From Sphingomonadales bacterium (GTDB taxonomy: Bacteria > Pseudomonadota > Alphaproteobacteria > Sphingomonadales > Sphingomonadaceae): a stretch of DNA of 6,560 nucleotides. The position numbers were made by a program, and so were the translations under genes. Under the pieces are notes generated by a model that was not told where the DNA came from, ran no database searches, and saw nothing but the letters and a program-made list of their open reading frames with translations. Positions 1-4,363 of this stretch are shown one piece after another; the first letter of the stretch is position 1, and each line of letters opens with the position of its first letter. The DNA is taken from the NCBI GenBank assembly GCA_024636595.1, contig JAGXGT010000066.1:1-6560 (forward strand), read 5' to 3'.

Positions 1-647
1 ACTGGGATGCCGCTGTCGCTTATTGGCGGACGCTGCCGACCGACGCAGGCGCCAAGTTTGACAAGAGTGTGACGATCAATGCAGCCGACGTGTCACCGAC
101 CGTCACCTGGGGGACCAGTCCCGAAGATGTCGTCCCGGTCAACGGCATCGTGCCGACGCCGGAAAGCTTCGCCGATCCCTCCAAGCGGGATGCCGCGCGC
201 AAGTCTCTGGATTATATGGGGCTGGAAGCGGGCCAGGCGTTGCGCGATGTGGTCGTGGAAAATATCTTCATTGGTAGTTGTACCAATAGCCGGATCGAGG
301 ATTTGCGGGCCGCCGCCGCCGTGCTCAAGGGGCGCAAAAAGGCTGACAATGTCAAATGGGCGATTGTCGTGCCGGGTTCCGGACTGGTGAAGGCGCAGGC
401 CGAAGCCGAAGGGCTCGACCGGATTTTCACCGATGCCGGGTTTGAATGGCGCGAACCGGGCTGTTCCGCCTGCCTCGGCATGAACCCGGACAAGGTGCCA
501 CCGGGTGAACGCTGTGCATCCACATCCAATCGCAATTTTGTTGGACGGCAGGGACCGGGTGCTAGAACGCATCTGATGTCCCCCGCGATGGCCGCGGCTG
601 CGGCGGTAACGGGCAAGCTGACCGACGTGCGAGAACTGACTAGATGA
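1..647 (+). CDS. leuC: 3-isopropylmalate dehydratase large subunit LeuC, 3' part
   Basis: Large subunit of isopropylmalate isomerase, which converts 2-isopropylmalate to 3-isopropylmalate in cytoplasmic leucine biosynthesis, working as a heterodimer with LeuD. Only the C-terminal 214 residues are present; the frame is open from base 3 and the gene starts before the window. The E. coli protein is about 466 residues, so a little under half is seen. The three cysteine ligands of the [4Fe-4S] cluster are visible: one in GSCTNSR (codon 279-281) and two in GCSACLGMN (codons 462-464 and 471-473). The aconitase-family signatures VVPGSG, PGERCASTSNRNF and the SPAMAAAAAVTG end are all intact. It ends 10 bases before a small acidic gene, followed by leuD, so the three are probably cotranscribed. 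Aconitase itself is excluded by the LeuC-specific C-terminus and the adjacent separate small subunit. Confidence 0.98.
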   Translation, partial: WDAAVAYWRTLPTDAGAKFDKSVTINAADVSPTVTWGTSPEDVVPVNGIVPTPESFADPSKRDAARKSLDYMGLEAGQALRDVVVENIFIGSCTNSRIEDLRAAAAVLKGRKKADNVKWAIVVPGSGLVKAQAEAEGLDRIFTDAGFEWREPGCSACLGMNPDKVPPGERCASTSNRNFVGRQGPGARTHLMSPAMAAAAAVTGKLTDVRELTR

Positions 648-657
648 GAGGTTGAAC

Positions 658-960
658 ATGAGCGACGATAAGAAAAGTGACAAAAAGCCTGGCGAAAAAC
701 CGGTCAAGAACAAGACCTCAAAGGGCGATGAATCCGGACAGTGGTCGGCTGGTGCCAAAGTCGGTGCGGCTATCGGGTCGGCGGCGGTTGCGGCGGCGCT
801 GATGTATGCCGGGCGGCATCAGATGAAAAAGCATGACGATTTCAAGCCGGCCAAGGACAAGCCGCTGCCGAAATATGAAAATGAGCCGGATTATGATTAT
901 GATGACGGTGATGATGACGACGGCGACGACGATTTCACCGACAAAAGCGAAGACGAATAG
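658..960 (+). CDS. Small acidic protein with one hydrophobic segment, between leuC and leuD
   Basis: I do not recognise this 100-residue protein. Three parts are visible. Residues about 1-30 are Lys-rich and hydrophilic (KKSDKKPGEKPVKNK). Residues about 34-50 form an Ala/Gly-rich hydrophobic stretch (VGAAIGSAAVAAALMYA) that could be a short transmembrane or amphipathic segment. The tail from about residue 72 is very acidic, with DYDYDDGDDDDGDDDF and a final SEDE. The ATG at 658 is chosen because GAGAGG (646-651) lies 6 bases upstream; a TTG at 652 in the same frame overlaps the spacer and is unlikely. The gene starts 10 bases after leuC and stops 2 bases before leuD, so it is inside the operon and its translation is probably coupled to leuD. 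Coding is supported by the tight fit and the ribosome site; the function is unknown. The polyacidic tail could bind cations or basic partners, but that is a guess. Confidence 0.8.
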   Translation: MSDDKKSDKKPGEKPVKNKTSKGDESGQWSAGAKVGAAIGSAAVAAALMYAGRHQMKKHDDFKPAKDKPLPKYENEPDYDYDDGDDDDGDDDFTDKSEDE

Positions 961-962
961 AT

Positions 963-1556
963 ATGAAACCCGTCAATCGCGTTGCCGGTCGCGCCATCCC
1001 TTTTGGTCAGAAAAATGTCGATACCGATGTGATCATTTCGGCCAAATGGCTGAAGACGATTTCGCGGGAAGGGCTCGGCGAAGGTGCGTTTGAATCGATC
1101 CGGGCGCAGGAAGGCAATATCTTTGACGATCCGGAATATGCAGGCGCGTCGATTCTGATCGCCGGTGACAATTTCGGGTGCGGATCGAGCCGGGAGCATG
1201 CCGCATGGGCATTGGACGACATGGGGATCAAGGCGGTGATTGCCCCCAGTTTCTCGGATATATTCGCCGGCAATGCGTTCAAGAACGGCTTGCTCGCCAT
1301 TGCCTTGCCGCAGGAAGCGATCAATCGGCTAATGGAGGTCGCCAAAACCGATCCGATTACCATCGACATGGAAAGCATGAGCGTTACCACGCCTTTTCAG
1401 GATCGCTTTCCGTTCGAGATGGACGCGTTCCGGCACCAGTGCCTGATCGAGGGTCTGGATGAAATAGACCTGACAATGGCCAAAGCCGATGCCATAAAGC
1501 AGCACGAAATGAACAATGATTCTGCGCAACCCTGGCTCAAGCCGGTTGCGGCATAG
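963..1556 (+). CDS. leuD: 3-isopropylmalate dehydratase small subunit LeuD
   Basis: Small subunit of isopropylmalate isomerase, the partner of LeuC, forming the swivelling aconitase domain 4 that completes the active site. The 197 residues match the usual length of about 200 for the proteobacterial type. Visible signatures are NVDTDVII at residues 18-25, GDNFGCGSSREHA at 68-80 and FSDIFAGNAFKNG at 97-109, which make up the substrate-binding loop and core of the family. The ATG at 963 is 2 bases after the stop of the upstream acidic gene, so translation probably depends on reinitiation or coupling. No clear Shine-Dalgarno is seen apart from the purine-rich GAAGACGAA of the preceding gene's end. 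leuB, often the next gene in related genomes, is not here: an oxidoreductase follows after 31 bases. Confidence 0.97.
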   Translation: MKPVNRVAGRAIPFGQKNVDTDVIISAKWLKTISREGLGEGAFESIRAQEGNIFDDPEYAGASILIAGDNFGCGSSREHAAWALDDMGIKAVIAPSFSDIFAGNAFKNGLLAIALPQEAINRLMEVAKTDPITIDMESMSVTTPFQDRFPFEMDAFRHQCLIEGLDEIDLTMAKADAIKQHEMNNDSAQPWLKPVAA

Positions 1557-1587
1557 AATCTGAAAAAATTCCAGGGAAGGGAATGAT

Positions 1588-2589
1588 ATGAAGGCTTTGA
1601 TGTCAACTAAAGTGGGCGGACCGGACACACTCGAGATGCTGGACGTCGACGATCCGGTGGCCGGAAAGGGTCAGGTGCTGATCGACGTCAAGGCCTGCTC
1701 GATCAACTATCCCGATGTACTGATCATCCAGGATATGTACCAATTCAAGCCGCAACGGCCCTTTGCGCCAGGCGGTGAGGTTTCCGGTGTTATTGCTGCA
1801 GTTGGTGAAGGCGTTGCCGATCTGAAAGTCGGTGACCGCGTGGCTTCGACCACCGGCCATGGCGGTCTGGTTGAGAAAGTGGCTGTTGATCAGAATAGCG
1901 TATACAAAATTCCCGACAGCGTCAGCTTCGAAGACGCATCGGCTTTGCTTCTGACCTACGGCACGTCGATTCATGCACTGCTGGATCGCGGCCATATCAA
2001 GGAGGGGGAAACCCTTCTGGTACTGGGCGCATCCGGCGGCGTCGGTATTGCTGCTGTCGAACTGGGTAAAGCGTTCGGTGCACGGGTTGTTGCAGCGGTA
2101 TCGTCTGATGAAAAGGCCGCTTTTGCCAAGGCTGCCGGTGCGGACGAAACCGTGGTCTATGCGCGCGCTCCGTTCGACAAGGATCAATCCAAGGCTCTGG
2201 CCGCACAGTTCAAGGACGCCGTGGGTCCGAACGGCGCGGATGTGATTTATGATGCGGTTGGCGGCGACTATAGTGAACCGGCGGTTCGCTCGATTGCCTG
2301 GGAAGGTCGTTTTCTGGTGGTGGGCTTCCCCGCCGGCATCGCCAAGCTGCCGCTCAATCTCACGCTGCTCAAATCCTGCGACGTCTGCGGTGTCTTCTGG
2401 GGTGCTTATGCGATGCGCGATCCCAAAGGTAATCGGGCGCATATCGATCGCTTGTTCGACCTGTGGGATCAGGGACTTATCCAGCCGCGTGTGTCCGAAA
2501 TCTTCGCCTTTGCCGACGCCGGTAAGGCGATCCAGAAAATGGCAGACCGCGGCGCAATCGGCAAATTGGTGGTCAAAGTCGCCGATTGA
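1588..2589 (+). CDS. NADPH:quinone oxidoreductase family protein (zinc-independent MDR)
   Basis: Medium-chain dehydrogenase/reductase of the quinone oxidoreductase type, 333 residues, the normal length. It probably reduces quinones or other activated carbonyl substrates with NADPH in the cytoplasm. The N-terminal GroES-like domain shows SINYPDVLIIQD (residues 38-49) and PGGEVSGVI (61-69). The Rossmann domain carries LGASGGVG (146-153), the AxxGxxG variant typical of QOR, followed by GARVVAAVSS. The four-cysteine structural zinc lobe and the catalytic zinc ligands of alcohol dehydrogenases are absent, so the protein is zinc-independent. The start is supported by AGGGAAGGGA (1573-1582), 5 bases before the ATG. 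It lies 31 bases after leuD with no terminator visible between, so read-through from the leu operon is possible. The exact substrate cannot be told from sequence; acryloyl-CoA or crotonyl-CoA reductase-like roles exist in this superfamily. Confidence 0.9.
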   Translation: MKALMSTKVGGPDTLEMLDVDDPVAGKGQVLIDVKACSINYPDVLIIQDMYQFKPQRPFAPGGEVSGVIAAVGEGVADLKVGDRVASTTGHGGLVEKVAVDQNSVYKIPDSVSFEDASALLLTYGTSIHALLDRGHIKEGETLLVLGASGGVGIAAVELGKAFGARVVAAVSSDEKAAFAKAAGADETVVYARAPFDKDQSKALAAQFKDAVGPNGADVIYDAVGGDYSEPAVRSIAWEGRFLVVGFPAGIAKLPLNLTLLKSCDVCGVFWGAYAMRDPKGNRAHIDRLFDLWDQGLIQPRVSEIFAFADAGKAIQKMADRGAIGKLVVKVAD

Positions 2590-2603
2590 TTGGCCAGTGG
2601 CTC

Positions 2604-2638
2604 TTGCGGGTGCCTCCGGAAATGCCTATTTTTATAAC
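2604..2638 (+). promoter_or_regulatory. Possible promoter for the zeta-bolA-grxD cluster
   Basis: In the 70-base gap after the oxidoreductase there is an AT-rich stretch, TATTTTTATAAC (2627-2638), standing out from GC-richer surroundings. TTGCGG (2604-2609) lies 17 bases before TATTTT (2627-2632), and TATAAC (2633-2638) is a closer -10 match but has no well-placed -35. The position fits a separate promoter for the three-gene cluster. Both boxes are imperfect, so this is tentative. Confidence 0.3.
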
Positions 2639-2659
2639 AACTCAGATCAAGGGAAGTTC

Positions 2660-2986
2660 ATGACAGATTTTAAGGATCGCGAAAACGCGTTCGAAGCGAA
2701 GTTTGCGCGCGATGAAGAAATGCAGTTCCGGGTGACCGCGCGGCGCAATCGCCTGCTCGGGCAATGGGCTGCAGAGAAGATGGGGCTGACCTCTGAGGAA
2801 ACCGATGCCTACGCCAAAGAAGTCGTGGCGGCTGATTTTGAAGAAGCGGGCGATGAAGATGTCATTCGCAAGCTGCTCGGTGATTTGACGTCGGCTGGCG
2901 TCGAGATGGACGATGCTGCCATCCGCACGGCTCTGGTCGAAAAAATGGTGGAAGCCCGCCGCCAGTTTATCGAAGAGGCGAAGTAA
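2660..2986 (+). CDS. F1Fo-ATP synthase zeta (inhibitor) subunit, DUF1476 family
   Basis: 108-residue protein of the DUF1476 family. In Paracoccus denitrificans this family is the zeta subunit, which binds F1 and blocks ATP hydrolysis, giving a ratchet that favours synthesis. Recognisable features are FKDRENAFEAKFARDEEMQF at residues 4-23, then RRNRLLGQWAAEKMGL, then a Tyr-Ala-Lys-Glu-Val-Val segment and a charged helical C-terminus ending VEARRQFIEEAK. Length and all-helical character fit the family. The ATG at 2660 has AAGGGAAG (2649-2656) just upstream, and the family's N-terminus begins here; the frame is open further upstream only as a shadow of the oxidoreductase. The N-terminal region, which carries inhibition in Paracoccus, is present. 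Inhibition is reported to be lost in some alphaproteobacteria, so activity here is an inference. It starts the cluster with bolA and grxD. Confidence 0.9.
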   Translation: MTDFKDRENAFEAKFARDEEMQFRVTARRNRLLGQWAAEKMGLTSEETDAYAKEVVAADFEEAGDEDVIRKLLGDLTSAGVEMDDAAIRTALVEKMVEARRQFIEEAK

Positions 2987-2991
2987 GCCGG

Positions 2992-3225
2992 ATGCCGATG
3001 GCAAGTACAGATATCGAGGCAATGATTTTGGTAGCCTTTCCGGATGCTTCGGTGGAGATCACCGATCTTGCCGGCGATGGCGATCATTATGCCGCAAAGG
3101 TGACATCTGCTGCATTTGCGGATATGAACCGGGTGAAACAGCATCAGGCGGTTTATGCTGCGCTGAAGGGGAAAATGGGCGGTGAATTGCACGCGCTGCA
3201 GCTCACGACCGCGGTTCCCGACTAG
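2992..3225 (+). CDS. BolA family protein
   Basis: 77-residue BolA/IbaG-type protein. BolA proteins form complexes with CGFS monothiol glutaredoxins that share a [2Fe-2S] cluster, and act in iron-sulfur trafficking and iron sensing. Visible signatures are the start IEAMILVAFPDASVEITDL, the GDGDHYAAKV turn carrying a His, and RVKQHQAVYAALKGKMGGELHAL with the conserved His of the BolA helix-turn-helix-like core. The loop has His rather than Cys, so it is a BolA-H type. Two in-frame ATGs occur, at 2992 and 2998; MPM starts are common in this family and I chose the first, though no strong Shine-Dalgarno decides it (GAGG at 2975-2978 is rather far). It lies 5 bases after the zeta gene and 10 bases before the glutaredoxin, whose ribosome site overlaps this gene's stop. 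That pairing supports a joint function. Confidence 0.93.
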   Translation: MPMASTDIEAMILVAFPDASVEITDLAGDGDHYAAKVTSAAFADMNRVKQHQAVYAALKGKMGGELHALQLTTAVPD

Positions 3226-3235
3226 GAGAATAGAT

Positions 3236-3568
3236 ATGACCGATGTAAACGAAAAAATCAAAACCGTGGTGAACAGCAATGACGTGATACTGTTCATGAA
3301 GGGCACGCCTCTGTTCCCGCAATGCGGATTTTCAAGCCGTGCGGTTGCCATATTGGAGCATCTGGGAGTCGGCTTTGACTCGTTCGACGTGCTGCAGGAC
3401 ATGGAAGTCCGTCAGGGAATCAAGGATTATTCCGACTGGCCAACGATCCCGCAGCTTTATGTCAAAGGCGAATTTGTCGGTGGCAGCGATATCATGATGG
3501 AAATGTATGAGGCTGGCGAGCTTGGCGAATTGATGGCCGAGAAAAAGGTTGCTCCCGCTGAGGCATGA
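3236..3568 (+). CDS. grxD: Monothiol glutaredoxin, CGFS type (Grx4/GrxD)
   Basis: 110-residue single-domain monothiol glutaredoxin that carries or transfers [2Fe-2S] clusters with glutathione, usually with a BolA partner. The diagnostic active site is KGTPLFPQCGFS at residues 22-33, with one catalytic Cys (Cys30) and the Lys that contacts glutathione. WPTIPQLYV with the cis-proline loop and GEFVGGSDI, the GG glutathione-binding element, follow. The ATG at 3236 is preceded by AGGAGA (3225-3230), which overlaps the bolA stop codon, so translation is coupled. The frame is open upstream inside bolA but that has no family similarity. A strong terminator begins about 30 bases after the stop, marking the end of the zeta-bolA-grxD unit. 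Confidence 0.97.
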   Translation: MTDVNEKIKTVVNSNDVILFMKGTPLFPQCGFSSRAVAILEHLGVGFDSFDVLQDMEVRQGIKDYSDWPTIPQLYVKGEFVGGSDIMMEMYEAGELGELMAEKKVAPAEA

Positions 3569-3594
3569 GGCCTTCTAGCTAAGGGTATTTGAGC

Positions 3595-3635
3595 AAAAAA
3601 ACGGCTCGGTCGAGATGACCGGGCCGTTTTTATTT
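3595..3635. terminator. Bidirectional intrinsic terminator after grxD
   Basis: An 11-bp stem ACGGCTCGGTC (3601-3611) pairs with GACCGGGCCGT (3617-3627), with one G-U pair and the 5-base loop GAGAT. On the + strand it is followed by TTTTTATTT, and on the - strand the A run at 3595-3601 gives a seven-T tract. It would therefore terminate grxD transcription and any transcript entering from the right. Confidence 0.9.
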
Positions 3636-3710
3636 GGGGTAAGCTGGGGTAAGCTTTGTCGAATTTCTAATGAAAGGGGACAACAGAGACCAATCGATTG
3701 TCCCCCTCAT
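3630..3710 (-). CDS. Possible 26-residue leaderless-context small ORF on the minus strand
   Basis: On the minus strand an ATG (3710-3708) is preceded by AGGAGG (complement of 3716-3721) at a 5-base spacing, which is optimal. The ORF encodes 26 residues beginning MRGTIDWSLLSPF and ends at TAA (3632-3630), next to the terminator hairpin whose minus-strand T run is seven bases. So it has a ribosome site, start, stop and terminator in good order. Against it, the peptide has no recognised similarity, codons such as AGG are rare in GC-rich genomes, most of it overlaps an inverted repeat, and I see no convincing minus-strand promoter, only TATATA near 3748-3753. It is reported as a candidate only. 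Confidence 0.2.
   Translation of the reverse strand: MRGTIDWSLLSPFIRNSTKLTPAYPK
3636..3655. repeat. Tandem 10-bp direct repeat
   Basis: GGGGTAAGCT occurs twice without a gap (3636-3645 and 3646-3655), immediately after the grxD terminator. It could be a replication-slippage duplication or a pair of protein-binding sites; nothing in the sequence decides. Confidence 0.6.
3671..3710. repeat. Inverted repeat GGGGACAA / TTGTCCCC
   Basis: Perfect 8-bp arms at 3676-3683 and 3698-3705 enclose a 14-base loop that ends in the start of a 10-bp palindrome CAATCGATTG (3691-3700). The stem can extend with AATGA (3670-3674) against TCATT (3707-3711) past a small bulge. It is not followed by a T run, so it is not a simple terminator. 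It lies between the grxD terminator and the Shine-Dalgarno hairpin, and may be a leader-RNA stem, a protein site or the end of a decayed small element. Confidence 0.5.
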
Positions 3711-3715
3711 TCTTG

Positions 3716-3731
3716 CCTCCTGGAAGGAGGT
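3716..3731. promoter_or_regulatory. Palindromic Shine-Dalgarno hairpin
   Basis: CCTCC (3716-3720) can pair with GGAGG (3726-3730) across the loop TGGAA. On the + strand the right arm sits in AAGGAGGT (3724-3731), a full match to the 3' end of 16S rRNA; on the - strand the left arm reads AGGAGG. Each arm therefore serves as a ribosome site on one strand and as its own antisense lock. Whether a five-pair stem is stable enough to matter in the cell is unknown. Confidence 0.4.
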
Positions 3732-3738
3732 GTTGGGT

Positions 3739-3840
3739 ATGAAACTCTATATACATCCCTTGCTCTGCATCGGCTGTGCCAAATTACAGAAAATACGCTA
3801 TTACAGGTGCTTAGATAGTTTCGGTTCTGTTAACCGCTGA
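3739..3840 (+). CDS. Possible 33-residue small ORF with perfect Shine-Dalgarno
   Basis: ATG at 3739 lies 7 bases after AAGGAGGT (3724-3731), the strongest ribosome site in the window. The ORF reads MKLYIHPLLCIGCAK and continues to 33 residues with a TGA at 3838-3840. It has a CxxC pair (Cys10, Cys13), a third Cys and a basic middle; residues 3-14 are weakly hydrophobic. I recognise no family. Rare codons for a GC-rich genome (ATA, TTA, AGG) and the AT-rich composition argue against strong expression or suggest foreign or non-coding origin. A possible -10 (TCTAAT, 3666-3671) has no good -35. It could be a leader peptide, a small protein or a chance ORF. Confidence 0.3.
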   Translation: MKLYIHPLLCIGCAKLQKIRYYRCLDSFGSVNR

Positions 3841-3927
3841 AAATTTGTAAGATATTTCGACAAAAGCCGCCTTTTCGACAAACGACAGTAGGCCATCCAC
3901 CAACGACATTGTCAGCCGAAATCGTTG
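3841..3927. promoter_or_regulatory. Cluster of CGACA boxes upstream of the blaI promoter
   Basis: This gene-free stretch holds four CGACA pentamers (starting at 3858, 3876, 3883 and 3904). Two belong to the 10-bp direct repeat TTTCGACAAA (3855-3864 and 3873-3882), and the other two are preceded by AA. An inverted pair CAACGA (3901-3906) and TCGTTG (3922-3927) ends directly at the proposed -35. The layout could hold an additional regulator of the blaI-M56 pair, but spacing is irregular and short AT/GC-mixed repeats arise by chance. Confidence 0.25.
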
Positions 3928-3956
3928 TTTACATCCGTGGTCGAAGAAACTACATA
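3928..3956 (+). promoter_or_regulatory. Predicted promoter of the blaI-M56 operon
   Basis: TTTACA (3928-3933, five of six to the sigma-70 -35) is 17 bases from TACATA (3951-3956), a weak -10. Transcription would start near 3963, about 30 bases before the chosen blaI start. The -10 lies inside the BlaI-type dyad, which fits autorepression and is the main support for this call. Confidence 0.5.
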
Positions 3957-3962
3957 AGTAGT
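3949..3962. promoter_or_regulatory. BlaI/MecI-type operator
   Basis: ACTACATAAGTAGT is a dyad with perfect 5-bp arms (ACTAC / GTAGT) around ATAA. It differs little from the known staphylococcal bla/mec operator core TACTACATATGTAGTA. It covers the predicted -10 and lies 32 bases before the start of a BlaI-family repressor, so BlaI probably represses its own operon here. I see one full copy; the half-site-like TTTACA in the -35 is too short to count. Confidence 0.75.
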
Positions 3963-3994
3963 CACTGATGATTCTCGAGGGAGGGACAAGCACC

Positions 3995-4363
3995 GTGACC
4001 GAACGCATTAGCGATGCCGAGCATGCCGTCATGGAAGTCCTGTGGAAACGCGCCCCCCTGACCGCCACCGAAGTGGCGGATCGGGTGGTACAGGAAAAAG
4101 ACTGGTCGCTGCAGACCGTCAAGACCCTGTTGTCCCGGCTGGCCGCGAAAGCGGTGGTCGGCACCGAGCGCGACGGTCGTCGCTTTCTCTATTCTCCGCT
4201 GGTCGAACGGGATGCCTATCTCACCGGCGTGTCACGAAATTTTGTGGATCGGCTTTTCGGGGGAAAAGTCATGCCATTGGTTGCCCATCTGGCCGAGGCC
4301 GATGAACTGAGCGCCGATGACATCCGGGAAATCGAGGAGCTTTTGAGGGAGTTGAAAAAATGA
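3995..4363 (+). CDS. BlaI/MecI-family transcriptional repressor
   Basis: 122-residue winged-helix repressor of the BlaI/MecI/CopY family (Penicillinase_R), which binds DNA as a dimer and is inactivated by proteolysis after a signal from its membrane partner. The N-terminal wing-helix domain shows ISDAEHAVMEVLWKRAPLTA (residues 5-24), the recognition-helix region WSLQTVKTLLSRLAAK (37-52) and the wing ERDGRRFLYSPL (58-69). The C-terminal dimerisation part has LFGGKVMPLVAHLAE and a charged helix ending ELLRELKK. I chose the GTG at 3995 because GAGGGAGGGA (3977-3986) is 8 bases upstream; an in-frame ATG at 3968 has no ribosome site and lies almost at the predicted transcript start. It overlaps the M56 protease gene by ATGA, as in blaI-blaR1 pairs. 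There is no beta-lactamase gene in the window, so the regulated targets are not known. Confidence 0.93.
   Translation: MTERISDAEHAVMEVLWKRAPLTATEVADRVVQEKDWSLQTVKTLLSRLAAKAVVGTERDGRRFLYSPLVERDAYLTGVSRNFVDRLFGGKVMPLVAHLAEADELSADDIREIEELLRELKK

Noticed and set aside
93..758. Minus-strand open frame of 221 codons opposite leuC
   Set aside because: The sense strand encodes LeuC with all its motifs, and the antisense translation is low in recognisable structure and spans into the next gene.
1603..2442. Minus-strand open frame of 279 codons opposite the quinone oxidoreductase
   Set aside because: Antisense shadow of a confidently identified gene; no ribosome site or motif.
2249..2659. Upstream extension of the zeta subunit frame into the oxidoreductase gene
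   Set aside because: The extension is out of frame with a clear gene and does not resemble the family; the ATG at 2660 has its own ribosome site and fits the family length.
3615..3818. 67-codon + strand open frame after grxD
   Set aside because: Its start lies within the terminator hairpin, it has no Shine-Dalgarno, and the inverted repeats cross it. The nearby ORF at 3739 has a far better ribosome site.
3569..3967. tRNA, known structured RNA or CRISPR array in the long intergenic stretch
   Set aside because: No cloverleaf, no regularly spaced repeats and no match I can recall to SRP RNA, 6S RNA or tmRNA.
3968..3994. ATG at 3968 as the start of the BlaI-family gene
   Set aside because: It sits about 5 bases from the predicted transcript start with no ribosome site, and the extra nine residues (MILEGGTST) translate the Shine-Dalgarno itself. 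GTG at 3995 is better.
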